Below are positions 1 to 6,951 of a DNA stretch of 36,547 bases, one piece after another. Every line of letters starts with the position of its first letter. Position 1 is the stretch's first letter. The notes beneath the pieces were generated by a model. The model saw only the letters and a program-made list of their open reading frames with translations, did not search any database and was not told where the DNA came from. Source of the stretch: a virus; the IMG/VR virus record IMGVR_UViG_3300042544_001460, positions 1 to 36,547 of that record. One strand, 5' to 3'. The position numbers and the translations under genes were made by a program.

Positions 1-258
1 CCAATACTTCTTATGTACAGGTCTAAAATAACATAAACCTCTCTCATCATATCTGAACCCATTCTTCTTTAGATATTGTTTGATAGTTTGATGTCTAGTG
101 TCAGTCCCCCCGATTCCCTTCCAAGACGACTTTATATCAATATAAACCCACATATACTCCATTATATTGGGATGAACAACCACCAATGTGTTAAGGTAAA
201 CTCCCTTCATCTCTGTATAGGGTTTTAGATACTCCAATACTTCTTTGTTTGTTTTCAT
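1..258 (-). CDS. Hypothetical protein, C-terminus off the window
   Basis: This open frame starts at ATG 258 and runs off the left edge without a stop, so only the first 86 residues are visible. It begins MKTNKEVLEYLKPYTEMKGV and is rich in Lys, Tyr and aromatic residues, with a hydrophobic strand-like stretch around residues 20-42. I do not recognise a family. The start is well supported: a host-type promoter lies exactly 4 nt upstream (263-294), which would make the mRNA leaderless. It is the first gene after the glycosyltransferase unit and is probably transcribed on its own. Confidence 0.6.
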   Translation of the reverse strand, partial: MKTNKEVLEYLKPYTEMKGVYLNTLVVVHPNIMEYMWVYIDIKSSWKGIGGTDTRHQTIKQYLKKNGFRYDERGLCYFRPVHKKYW

Positions 259-262
259 ACGG

Positions 263-294
263 TAAAGATACAATATATTCTTGTATATTCCAAA
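263..294 (-). promoter_or_regulatory. Bacteroidota-type promoter, leaderless
   Basis: Minus-strand TTTG (294-291), 20 nt spacer, TATCTTTA (270-263), then 4 nt to ATG 258. This fits the Bacteroidota consensus TTTG-N19-21-TAnnTTTG. The -33 box is part of TTTGGAATATACAAGAA, a 17-mer that recurs at 28556. Promoter activity is inferred. Confidence 0.7.
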
Positions 295-309
295 TAATAT
301 TCAATTCTC

Positions 310-326
310 CCCCGCCGGAACCGGGG
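310..326 (-). terminator. GC-rich hairpin after glycosyltransferase gene
   Basis: CCCCG (310-314) pairs with CGGGG (322-326) around a 7-nt loop, directly after the stop codon at 327, in otherwise AT-rich DNA. No U-tract follows on the minus strand, so it is an atypical or weak terminator, or a 3'-end-stabilising hairpin. Confidence 0.4.
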
Positions 327-1043
327 TTAGTCCCAATAACCGTGTGATTTTCTGAAAAATTCTGGATTGTTTCTGTTAAGGTAGGACTTAATCATTATAT
401 AAAACATCCATAGAATACCCTTGTTCTTAAAACGTCTGGGTGATGTATAGGTTCCCTTTATCTTATGTATTTTAAATTCCTTTGGGTTTACCTTCTGTGA
501 TATACTATAGTCCTCGGCAAAGAGTTCATTGGGGTTATATCCTCCGAGGTCCCAATAGGTTTCCGTGTTCCATAATTGAAATCCTCCTACTGCGAAGGGT
601 GTCCCCATATAAGAGGATAAGGTTTGGAACATATCGAATACTCTGAACGTCCATCTGTATGGATAATCTGTATAGAAGGGAACGGTAATCAAATCCTTCT
701 TATACCTTATACATTCTTCCAATATACTTGGGTTGGTTAGGAATACATCTGAGTCCAAGAATAACATATACGGAGTTGATACCAATTTACTACCGTTTAA
801 TCTTCCTGTACTTGGATATCCTCCTTCGATTACTGTAATCTTTAATATATGTTTGAAGTCTGATTTTAATCTTTCTATATACTGTAAAGATTCTTCTTCA
901 TCTGATATATCTGCTATGATTACTCTTACCCCCGAAATGTGGTTTTGTTTGGAAATATTATATATACAGTCATATAAGGTCCTTCCCTCATTCTTGGATG
1001 GGATTACAATGGTAAGTTGTTTACTTAATGACCGTATATTCAT
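327..1043 (-). CDS. Family 2 glycosyltransferase (GT-A)
   Basis: Likely transfers a sugar from a nucleotide-sugar donor to a glycan or lipid. The 238-residue protein opens with a GT2-type strand (IVIPSKNEG, residues 12-20), has the metal-binding DSD at 97-99 (LFLDSDVF) and an acceptor-side acidic motif FAEDYS around 175-180, followed by a basic C-terminal tail. The ATG at 1043 was chosen because it keeps the overlap with the upstream phosphoesterase gene to 23 nt and puts the GT2 motif near the N-terminus; an ATG at 1076 would add 11 residues of doubtful value. The pairing with an LpxH-like enzyme suggests envelope or LPS modification, which is inference. Substrate unknown. Confidence 0.82.
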   Translation of the reverse strand: MNIRSLSKQLTIVIPSKNEGRTLYDCIYNISKQNHISGVRVIIADISDEEESLQYIERLKSDFKHILKITVIEGGYPSTGRLNGSKLVSTPYMLFLDSDVFLTNPSILEECIRYKKDLITVPFYTDYPYRWTFRVFDMFQTLSSYMGTPFAVGGFQLWNTETYWDLGGYNPNELFAEDYSISQKVNPKEFKIHKIKGTYTSPRRFKNKGILWMFYIMIKSYLNRNNPEFFRKSHGYWD

Positions 1044-1704
1044 TGTTGTTATATATGATGTAACTATTATTCTCAATCCAATCCCCGCAGTTTAGATATC
1101 TTACCCCATCAACCATTCTATCCTCAGGATGATGGATATGACCCGAGATTACGGTCGAACAATGATGTTTCTTTGCCTGTCTTGTTAGTTCCACCTCATA
1201 TTGTGTGATAAACTTAACCGCCTCCTTTACCTTATTCTTTAAGAACTTGGATAGAGACCTTTTCATTCCCATCTTCTTTAATGTCCTATCAATCGATATC
1301 GCCATATCATATCCAACGGAACCAAGAACACCGAGCCACTTTAACTTAACAACACCATCATATAAATCCCCGTGGGTTATAAACGTATTGTTCCATACAT
1401 ACTCATTATGAATCTCCACATTTCCAAAAGAGAATTCCCCGTACTCCCTTAGAAACTGGTCGTGATTCCCCGGTATGTATATAACCTTTGTCCCATTCTT
1501 TGAATGAGATAATATCTTCCTTAATACATTGGTATGTGATTGGGGCCAACGGAATTTCCTCTTTAATAACCATCCGTCAATTATATCCCCAACAAGAAAT
1601 AGATACTCAGGTTGGTATTGTTTTAAAATTGTTAGGACTTGTTCCGCATTGGAACCTTTTGAACCCAGATGAACATCCGAGATGAATAATGCTTGTATCT
1701 TCAT
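1021..1704 (-). CDS. LpxH-like metallophosphoesterase
   Basis: Calcineurin-fold metallophosphoesterase resembling UDP-2,3-diacylglucosamine pyrophosphatase (LpxH), which acts in lipid A synthesis. All metal-binding motifs are visible: SDVH (D10, H12), GDIIDGW from residue 39, GNHD (79-82), HGD (111-113) and GHIHH (188-192). The GDIIDGW and HGDLYDG forms are typical of the LpxH/YbbF branch rather than of generic phosphodiesterases. I chose ATG 1704, which gives 227 residues and is preceded by TATTTATT and four bases, a variant of the putative late motif. An ATG at 1746 would add 14 residues. Real substrate could differ; with the adjacent glycosyltransferase it suggests lipid A or surface-glycan tampering. 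Confidence 0.8.
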   Translation of the reverse strand: MKIQALFISDVHLGSKGSNAEQVLTILKQYQPEYLFLVGDIIDGWLLKRKFRWPQSHTNVLRKILSHSKNGTKVIYIPGNHDQFLREYGEFSFGNVEIHNEYVWNNTFITHGDLYDGVVKLKWLGVLGSVGYDMAISIDRTLKKMGMKRSLSKFLKNKVKEAVKFITQYEVELTRQAKKHHCSTVISGHIHHPEDRMVDGVRYLNCGDWIENNSYIIYNNNEYTVIK

Positions 1705-1797
1705 TCCCAATAAATATCCTGAATGGATACGGGAATCTGTTAACAAAATATTATAACTTCCGACTTTGGACCGTTTTTACTTCCGAGATTGTCATTT

Positions 1798-3162
1798 TTA
1801 TCTCAATTCCCTATCCTCTTTCTTGTCAATTTGAACAGAGTTCTCATCGAATACCACATAGTTAAATCCTGTGGTTTTTCCACCAGATACAGTATTGTTA
1901 GGATATTTGATACCATCAATACCCGCACGTAATAAGAACATCGATGCCATTTTATCCGAACCGGTTAATCCACACAATTTAGTATAGAAATTCTGAACCG
2001 TGTCATTAATATCCTTCTTCATATTGAATCCCGTCTTTACAATCTTTAGTGACCCAAGATATCCCTCACCCGATAATGACACCTTTAATGCTTGTTTTTG
2101 AATATAGTACTTCGCATCCCTTACACTTTCAAAGAACCTCGGTTTAATTGCCTCAAGGTTATCTTCATCCACAGGAGTTACCATAAAAAACTTCTCTGAT
2201 GTATATCCTTCCTCCTTTAGTTTGGACAACACCTTCTGTTTTTGATTGGGTGTCATCTCATCATACCAACTAAGGTAATCATATTCATCAGGTGTCTTTC
2301 CTTTATGTAAGGTCACGTGATATTTGATGGTCTTCTTATATAGTGGTTCATTCTTTTTAAGAGTTATATCCCCCGGTTGAATGCTACTGAATATCTTTAA
2401 TAGTAAATTCTTAATTTCATTTAACTTCTCATCCGTTAGTAAATTAAAATCTACCCTTGCATTCCCACGACCAATAAGTAACCAACCATCACTTACAGTT
2501 CTTGTAAAGTGCCTGTCGATATAGTCTTTCGGGTTTGTATGTGATAGAGATTCTTTATTTTTTTTAAATAAACTTACTATATATGGGTCTTCAACATCCA
2601 TTTCAGGTACCTTCCAATAACCGGTTGCCTCATCTTTATATGCCTTTGTAGTCCAAAAAAGATTTTTCCTCGTTTTTTCTGACCTCAAATTAAACTCATT
2701 AATAAATTTTTCCCTGTCAAACCACGGAAATGACGGTTGCTGACCACTAATTTCCATTTCTTTGTAATTTAAAAATCTCTGATATGCATCAAAACTCGCA
2801 CCCACAATATCCATTGGTAATCCTGTTAGCACATCCTTAAACATATCCATAAATTTCCAATAGGTCATTCTTCCAAAATTAAGAGGTTTACCTTGATGTA
2901 TTAAATTATCTTTGTAGTATAAACGATATTCCTTGTCTATATGTTCCTCATTTCTTGCTTTTGCAACACTGGATGCGTACCAATCAGAAATGGATTCGTC
3001 ATCTGTGAAGTATAATCCCCACCCGAACCATTGTGTAGATTCACCTGTTCCCACCTTTGATGTTGTGAACTTATCAAAATCGTGTGGTGTTCCGTGATAT
3101 GTGGAAATCGCCATCTCCTTTATGATTCCTCTTAATTGATTTTCAGTTACTAATATCCTCAT
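1798..3162 (-). CDS. ADP-ribosyltransferase, polyvalent-protein (ART-PolyVal) type
   Basis: Likely transfers ADP-ribose from NAD+ to a protein target. Of 454 residues, 1-16 form a leader (MRILVTENQLRGIIKE) ending in IKE, a possible T4-type head-protease site. The ART fold is seen in TYHGTPHDFDKF (about 21-32), GTGE (38-41), FGWGLYFTDD (46-55) and, at the C-terminus, GIDGIKYPN and NYVVFDENSVQI. These match the ART domain found in phage polyvalent proteins. The central 250 residues are unassigned. The start at 3162 sits 3 nt after TATTTATA; an in-frame ATG at 3225 would run through that motif. By analogy with T4 Alt, which is packaged and injected, it may modify host RNA polymerase or other proteins on infection; this is inference. 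Confidence 0.8.
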   Translation of the reverse strand: MRILVTENQLRGIIKEMAISTYHGTPHDFDKFTTSKVGTGESTQWFGWGLYFTDDESISDWYASSVAKARNEEHIDKEYRLYYKDNLIHQGKPLNFGRMTYWKFMDMFKDVLTGLPMDIVGASFDAYQRFLNYKEMEISGQQPSFPWFDREKFINEFNLRSEKTRKNLFWTTKAYKDEATGYWKVPEMDVEDPYIVSLFKKNKESLSHTNPKDYIDRHFTRTVSDGWLLIGRGNARVDFNLLTDEKLNEIKNLLLKIFSSIQPGDITLKKNEPLYKKTIKYHVTLHKGKTPDEYDYLSWYDEMTPNQKQKVLSKLKEEGYTSEKFFMVTPVDEDNLEAIKPRFFESVRDAKYYIQKQALKVSLSGEGYLGSLKIVKTGFNMKKDINDTVQNFYTKLCGLTGSDKMASMFLLRAGIDGIKYPNNTVSGGKTTGFNYVVFDENSVQIDKKEDRELR

Positions 3163-3165
3163 CTT

Positions 3166-3173
3166 TATAAATA
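3166..3173 (-). promoter_or_regulatory. TATTTATA motif, putative late promoter
   Basis: TATTTATA on the minus strand, 3 nt before ATG 3162 of the ART gene. Same octamer as at 3212, 19273, 25008 and 27444. It may be a -10-like late promoter giving a leaderless mRNA. Read on the other strand it is TATAAATA, the T4 late consensus. Confidence 0.5.
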
Positions 3174-3211
3174 CTTCATTCCACTGATGTGAATTGCTTC
3201 CGTGTTTGTCA

Positions 3212-3219
3212 TATTTATA
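3212..3219 (+). promoter_or_regulatory. TATTTATA motif, putative late promoter (plus)
   Basis: TATTTATA on the plus strand, 6 nt before ATG 3226. With the minus-strand copy at 3166-3173 it forms a symmetric divergent control region of 63 bp between the two genes. Confidence 0.5.
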
Positions 3220-3225
3220 TATCAT

Positions 3226-3795
3226 ATGAACTTACAGGAAAATATACATAGGATTAAAGAGATGATGGGTATCATTTCTGAGAATATTAACTTTGATGAG
3301 ATAACATTCTTTAAAACTGCACAAGGTAGTAAGTACATTAGATTAAAGGACGGTAGATTGAGAAGATATAAATCATATCACGCAAACACCGGTGGTGAAG
3401 ATGAAGGTCTACACTCTTGGAGTGATATGTCCGTATTCGTTAGTCCTGAATATGATAAGGAAGCCAACTCCCCACAGTTTCTTATAGGTAAAGGTTATAA
3501 GATTGGTCTATCCAAAACAAAGAACGGTGGAATGGTTGTTGTCCTATTCGATAACGGTAATTGGAGACCCGCAACTTGGGGTGACGCTTATCCCGTATTT
3601 GTAAGTAGAAACCCTGATTATAAAGATAAAGTATTGGCTTGGCCGTATGTTAAAGAACCAACCGTTGGTTATAATGTTGTTGATTTCAGTATGAACAACA
3701 GCCAATTAAAAGGTTATCACTTTGGTAGTGAAGTGTCCGAAGTCGGTGAGTTTACCGATGAGGATAAGAAGTTATTCTTTCCTTCCTATTTTTAA
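3226..3795 (+). CDS. Leader-bearing putative virion or injected protein
   Basis: One of only two plus-strand genes seen. The 189-residue product has no family I recognise. Its N-terminus (MNLQENIHRIKEMMGIISEN) aligns with the leader of the lysin at 25840-27438: a shared pattern E-I-x-R-I...G-[IV]-[IL]-S-E ending in ISE or LSE, which fits a T4-type [I/L]xE cleavage site. The rest is a soluble mixed alpha/beta protein rich in Gly, Asp, Lys and aromatic residues. An upstream in-frame ATG at 3202 would span the TATTTATA element, so 3226 is preferred. It is transcribed divergently from the ART gene and ends abutting the stop of the convergent oxygenase-like gene (3795/3796). Confidence 0.72.
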   Translation: MNLQENIHRIKEMMGIISENINFDEITFFKTAQGSKYIRLKDGRLRRYKSYHANTGGEDEGLHSWSDMSVFVSPEYDKEANSPQFLIGKGYKIGLSKTKNGGMVVVLFDNGNWRPATWGDAYPVFVSRNPDYKDKVLAWPYVKEPTVGYNVVDFSMNNSQLKGYHFGSEVSEVGEFTDEDKKLFFPSYF

Positions 3796-4281
3796 TTACT
3801 TGTAATCTACCTTAAAAAATATAGTATAGACCAATCTTCCGGTCGGTTTGCTATTCCCAAATGATTCCTTTATCCTATGTCTTATATTGGAAGGATATAT
3901 GATTAGTCTATTATATACATTCTCCACGTAATCTATCTCCTCATCATTGTTATTATAAAATGCGGTTCCTGAATTTGATGGTGGGTTTGGTGTTAGGTAT
4001 AGAACACCCGCGAAGTCAAATATCCCATCCGTATGTATGGTATTGGTCATATCCTCCTTTACCGTGTAATGAAAATAACATCTTAGAAACGGGTCAGTGA
4101 AACCCAACTCAACCAATTTATCCTGCAACATCTCCGTTAACTCCTCTCCAACCATATTGGTGTATAGACACCTGAATCCCTTCCAACCGGTCGAATCGGG
4201 TTGTGCCTGAGTATAAGTCAAATCAAGAGCATCTTCCCTAACCCTATCTGGGTCATTTAAAAAGTCATCTATTATTATCAT
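3796..4281 (-). CDS. 2OG-Fe(II) oxygenase-like protein
   Basis: Putative iron- and 2-oxoglutarate-dependent dioxygenase of the double-stranded beta-helix fold; substrate unknown (protein or nucleic-acid hydroxylation or demethylation are possible). The 161-residue protein carries HTD (H83, D85), distal H135 in NIRHRI and R149 in GRLVY, which fits the HxD...H...R iron and cosubstrate triad plus arginine. LYLTPNPP and LIIYPSNIRH are the usual core strands. ATG 4281 was chosen, leaving 10 nt after the upstream stop; an earlier ATG (4350) would overlap that gene by 59 nt. Small phage members of this fold are common in T4-like viruses. Confidence 0.7.
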   Translation of the reverse strand: MIIIDDFLNDPDRVREDALDLTYTQAQPDSTGWKGFRCLYTNMVGEELTEMLQDKLVELGFTDPFLRCYFHYTVKEDMTNTIHTDGIFDFAGVLYLTPNPPSNSGTAFYNNNDEEIDYVENVYNRLIIYPSNIRHRIKESFGNSKPTGRLVYTIFFKVDYK

Positions 4282-4291
4282 AGTTGTTACT

Positions 4292-4753
4292 TTAAATAAA
4301 CCAAGATGGAATGTCTCTATGTTTCCACGTACAAAATAATCTTTTCTCACCCATATAATAATTTCTATACGATTGAACGTGATTAGATTCTTTGTATTCG
4401 TCCGGCATTGCTAATGTGGGTGGTGTGAACTTTCCATCAGGTATTTTCGGGTGATTATCACAACACCACAATATTATATCATAAGACTTATGTGTTTTAC
4501 CATATCTGTGTTTGTACTCATAACAAAGATGAATACCTAACTCACATAACCATATGTAGTTATGTAAATCTTTTCTAACCCAAATAGAACTTGGATGATT
4601 CTTGTGTGATAACTTATAAGGTGCTTCACCACCTGTTGCCCAATGTGCTCCACAAAGTAATTGGGCAGTTTCCAATATCATTTTAATAACGTGTTTATCG
4701 TTATGATATTGAGCACATTTAATTGGTGATTTGTCTAAATAAAATATATTCAT
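4292..4753 (-). CDS. Conserved phage protein (often called pyrimidine-dimer glycosylase-like)
   Basis: I recognise the overall pattern from T4-like and marine phages: MNIFYLDK at the start, CAQYHNDKHVIKMILETAQ (residues about 13-31), HPSSIWVR, EYKHRYGKTHK, MPDEYK and a closing YRNYYMGEK...W...PSWF. Relatives are frequently annotated as pyrimidine dimer DNA glycosylases, but I cannot verify that activity here. The many conserved His, Asp and Lys residues in the first 30 positions suggest an active site. ATG 4753 is used because it forms a TAATG overlap with the upstream stop; an ATG at 4759 is also possible. Confidence 0.65.
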   Translation of the reverse strand: MNIFYLDKSPIKCAQYHNDKHVIKMILETAQLLCGAHWATGGEAPYKLSHKNHPSSIWVRKDLHNYIWLCELGIHLCYEYKHRYGKTHKSYDIILWCCDNHPKIPDGKFTPPTLAMPDEYKESNHVQSYRNYYMGEKRLFCTWKHRDIPSWFI

Positions 4754-5187
4754 TACCAAACGTTTAATAATTTTGATATGGTGAGAATTACTCCAAAAGT
4801 TAATGAACCGGCAATAAAAATAATACCTAGTATTTCACCATTAAAATTAGCCTCTTGAAAGAACATCTTTATCTTCATCCACCACTTTGGATTTACTTTT
4901 GTTACCGTTGTTGTTTGGAATAATCTAATTGGATTATCATTTAAATCTCTTCCTTCATTAATCCATCTTGTAACATCTGCTCGTCTCTCGGCAGTTAATC
5001 CATCGTGACGTAAGTTTCTATCATAAAAGTATTGTTCCATCTCATTGTTTGGGTGACGAAGTCTATCATATTGACCACGGTTTGTGTGATATAACATTCT
5101 TCTACTCATATGACCCTCAGGGGTGTCCTGAAAGGTGTACTCATCACTATAAACATAACCCTTAAAAAATTTGAACGGTTTAATCAT
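4753..5187 (-). CDS. Hypothetical membrane-anchored protein, FKFF N-terminus
   Basis: A 144-residue protein with a hydrophilic, Arg/Asp-rich body and one C-terminal membrane span (about residues 119-138, GEILGIIFIAGSLTFGVIL). It starts MIKPFKFFKG, and two other small proteins in this window begin with the same M-x-x-FKFF pattern (5831-6055 and 8894-9220). The topology suggests a tail-anchored protein with the N-terminal part in the cytoplasm. No family recognised. Its stop overlaps the next start in TAATG, so it is probably translationally coupled to the 4292-4753 gene. Confidence 0.65.
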   Translation of the reverse strand: MIKPFKFFKGYVYSDEYTFQDTPEGHMSRRMLYHTNRGQYDRLRHPNNEMEQYFYDRNLRHDGLTAERRADVTRWINEGRDLNDNPIRLFQTTTVTKVNPKWWMKIKMFFQEANFNGEILGIIFIAGSLTFGVILTISKLLNVW

Positions 5188-5193
5188 AAACTA

Positions 5194-5358
5194 TTATTCT
5201 GCGGTAACATTTTTTTGTTCGATAGACCTACTCACCCTCCTTTCAAGTTCGGCAACTCTTGACCTAGTTGTGTCATCCCTCAATCTATCCTCTAATTCCC
5301 TCAACCTTCTCTCAAGTTTCTCAACCCTCAAAATTAATTCATCTTGTCTATTTCTCAT
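5194..5358 (-). CDS. Small coiled-coil protein (54 aa)
   Basis: A short frame between 5187 and 5358. It encodes 54 residues starting MRNRQDELILRVEKLERRL and continues with leucine-heptad, Arg/Glu-rich sequence, a strong coiled coil for most of its length. The start overlaps the stop of the upstream secreted-protein gene as TGATG, and it ends 6 nt before the next ATG, so the packing supports a real gene. It probably forms a dimer or trimer; partner unknown. A plus-strand frame over the same bases is low-complexity Ser/Leu and is the antisense shadow of this coiled coil. Confidence 0.65.
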   Translation of the reverse strand: MRNRQDELILRVEKLERRLRELEDRLRDDTTRSRVAELERRVSRSIEQKNVTAE

Positions 5359-5642
5359 CAATCCACCAAATAATATTTTGACCTTTTAAAATCTATTCTT
5401 TCTTGGTGTGAATCTTTCCAGTTCTGAATCACATCTTCTGCTTGGGATTTATATTGGAAAGGATATGCTCCTGACCTCCATATCTTAAAGGGTAAAGGAA
5501 AGTAATTTGTTTTATACCATATTTTTTGTTGCGGTAAATAATATGTTGTTCCATTATATACCCACGTTTCGATACGATACTTAGGTTTAGCTTCTGATGT
5601 CATCACTCCCAATAACATTAGTAATAAAATAATTTTTTTCAT
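5358..5642 (-). CDS. Small secreted/periplasmic protein
   Basis: The first 18 residues form a clear signal peptide (MKKIILLLMLLGVMTSEA, likely cut after SEA), leaving about 76 residues rich in Tyr, Trp and Lys. No family recognised and no cysteines in the mature part. Export to the periplasm suggests action on the host envelope, for example in superinfection exclusion or lysis; this is speculation. A possible promoter (TATATTTT, 7 nt before the ATG) lies upstream, but its -33 spacing is poor. Confidence 0.65.
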   Translation of the reverse strand: MKKIILLLMLLGVMTSEAKPKYRIETWVYNGTTYYLPQQKIWYKTNYFPLPFKIWRSGAYPFQYKSQAEDVIQNWKDSHQERIDFKRSKYYLVD

Positions 5643-5696
5643 CGTATATAAAATATACTAAAAAAATATTATAATAAAAACTACAAAACTTTTAGT

Positions 5697-5834
5697 TTAC
5701 TCATCATCCCCACCATTCTCGTAACATCTTTCGCACATACCATTGATTGATTCACCACTACCAATTGAACCGCAGTGTCTGCCACATATTCTGCAGAAAC
5801 TACCACTTAATAAATTGATAAACTTTTTTATCAT
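5697..5834 (-). CDS. Small zinc-ribbon-like protein (45 aa)
   Basis: A 45-residue frame starting MIKKFINLLSGSF. It carries CRICGRHC (residues 14-21) and CERC (34-37): two CxxC knuckles about 16 residues apart, as in a zinc ribbon, plus one extra His and Cys. It ends in an acidic tail. Its start overlaps the stop of the 5831-6055 gene as ATGA, supporting translation. Likely a nucleic-acid- or protein-binding adaptor; family unknown. Confidence 0.68.
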   Translation of the reverse strand: MIKKFINLLSGSFCRICGRHCGSIGSGESINGMCERCYENGGDDE

Positions 5835-6055
5835 AATCTTCGATTTAATTGTCTACCAGCGGCAGACGGGGTTTGTAAATAATGGTTATAGTACATCACA
5901 CATTCTCTATCATTTTCTTGGATAACATATCTAAAAAAATCAGGTAACATTTGTGTAACTGTACAATAATAACCACGGAATAGAAATGAGGAGCCGACAT
6001 TTAATCGACACCTGTCTTTATAAGGATTCTTCTGAAAGAATTTAAATGGTTGCAT
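5831..6055 (-). CDS. Hypothetical protein with FKFF N-terminus (74 aa)
   Basis: A 74-residue basic protein that begins MQPFKFFQKNPYKD, sharing the FKFF start with the genes at 4753-5187 and 8894-9220. It has three cysteines (16, 31, 52) and aromatic-rich strands (SSFLFRGYYCTV), with no membrane span. It sits in a chain of coupled tiny genes: TAATG junction with the gene upstream, ATGA junction with the zinc-ribbon gene downstream. No family recognised. Confidence 0.6.
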   Translation of the reverse strand: MQPFKFFQKNPYKDRCRLNVGSSFLFRGYYCTVTQMLPDFFRYVIQENDRECVMYYNHYLQTPSAAGRQLNRRL

Positions 6056-6201
6056 TATAATGTTACATAAAAAAATAATGAATCAAATTTTGAATGTGCG
6101 AGAAAATAACTACCGTCTTTACATCGATATAAATTAACTCGTCTACCATTCACTACGTCGGTGAAACGATATTCAATAAAGGTTGCGAATAATCTTTTCA
6201 T
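6055..6201 (-). CDS. Small hypothetical protein (48 aa)
   Basis: A 48-residue frame starting MKRLFATFIEYRFTDVVNGR. It looks like a small beta-rich protein with one Cys and a hydrophobic C-terminus (DSLFFYVTL). The stop codon overlaps the next start in TAATG, and the upstream small gene ends 5 nt before its ATG, so it fits the operon packing. Function unknown. Confidence 0.6.
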   Translation of the reverse strand: MKRLFATFIEYRFTDVVNGRRVNLYRCKDGSYFLAHSKFDSLFFYVTL

Positions 6202-6206
6202 ATTTC

Positions 6207-6311
6207 TTACCACTTACCCCATTGGGATTTATGTCTATTTTCTTCGGCAATTTTAAAACCCAACAAGATTTCTTGAAGGATTTTTTTAAATTTAATTATT
6301 AACTTTCTCAT
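6207..6311 (-). CDS. Very small basic protein (34 aa)
   Basis: A 34-residue frame beginning MRKLIIKFKKILQEILLGFK and ending in SQWGKW. It is a basic, amphipathic helix followed by a short polar tail. Its ATG lies inside the last codons of the AEP-like gene (20 nt overlap), and its stop precedes the next ATG by 5 nt, which fills what would otherwise be an unexplained gap. Membrane-active or regulatory peptide roles are possible. Short length keeps confidence modest. Confidence 0.45.
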   Translation of the reverse strand: MRKLIIKFKKILQEILLGFKIAEENRHKSQWGKW

Positions 6312-6951
6312 TTAAACTGTTTGGATAATATAATAGAGTTGGATTCTTTTTTTGAATGTCAACATCGGGATACTCTTGTTTGAATTTCATAACATCAAAT
6401 TTTTTGGTGATTAAATGATGTCCGTTTTTTGTTGGGATAATTGATTCTACTTTCGGTCCAACTTTAAACCCAACCGGTATTCCTACCTCATCATATTCAA
6501 TAACGGTAATAGGTTCACAACCATATTCAATATGTGCAATCATTAGTGGTGAGACTTGTGGATTATCGATATCAACAATCCATCTCTTCTCTTGTGTTTT
6601 TAATTGACCAACAATAGAATCAAATAATCCTTTTTGATTTTGTACTCCGTTCTTAATTCTTTCAGCCAAGGTTGCCAACATATCCAATGAAACATCTTTG
6701 TGATTTTGTTTTTGAATATGGATATATGCTCTCGCCTTAAACACCTCACATAATTGTTTTATCTCATCATATCTCATATCGAGATATGAAATACTATCAA
6801 CACAATATGTCTTTATTGTCCTGACTGACTGATGATTATCTTTCTCACCTTCGGGTTGGTCCTTCTTGCGTTTGAAAACATAAAGCATATAAAAATCTCC
6901 GACTTCGGAGAAATTTAATAACTGCTTAATTTTTTCGATATTATCTATCAC
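6292..6951 (-). CDS. Putative AEP/primase-like fold protein
   Basis: A protein of a family I know from Bacteroidota phages. With the start below, residues 22-30 hold DFYMLYVFKRKK-like sequence, then KTYCVDSISYL, WIVDIDNP (DID, 127-129) and IIPTKNGHHLI (GHH, 177-179). The order DxD then GHH resembles motifs I and II of archaeo-eukaryotic-type primases and LigD polymerase domains; I see no certain motif III, so the fold call is tentative. Start: ATG 7008 would overlap the upstream gene by 68 nt, so GTG 6951 (11 nt overlap) is proposed. If correct it would act in phage DNA or RNA end synthesis; a non-catalytic role is also possible. Confidence 0.6.
   Translation of the reverse strand: MIDNIEKIKQLLNFSEVGDFYMLYVFKRKKDQPEGEKDNHQSVRTIKTYCVDSISYLDMRYDEIKQLCEVFKARAYIHIQKQNHKDVSLDMLATLAERIKNGVQNQKGLFDSIVGQLKTQEKRWIVDIDNPQVSPLMIAHIEYGCEPITVIEYDEVGIPVGFKVGPKVESIIPTKNGHHLITKKFDVMKFKQEYPDVDIQKKNPTLLYYPNSLNEKVNN

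Noticed and set aside
733-1095. Plus-strand frame opposite the glycosyltransferase
   Set aside because: It is antisense to a gene with clear GT2 motifs and has no motif of its own.
1747-1797. Short direct repeat CTTCCGA in the gap before the LpxH-like gene
   Set aside because: Only seven bases with two copies, without symmetry; this can arise by chance in a gap this size.
3202-3225. Earlier in-frame ATG for the plus-strand leader gene, and the matching one (3225) for ART
   Set aside because: Both would run through the TATTTATA elements and lengthen the leaders; the later starts match the shared leader patterns.
5171-5389. Plus-strand Ser/Leu-rich frame
   Set aside because: It is the antisense of a coiled-coil gene; its repetitive Ser/Leu composition is the mirror of Arg/Glu heptads.
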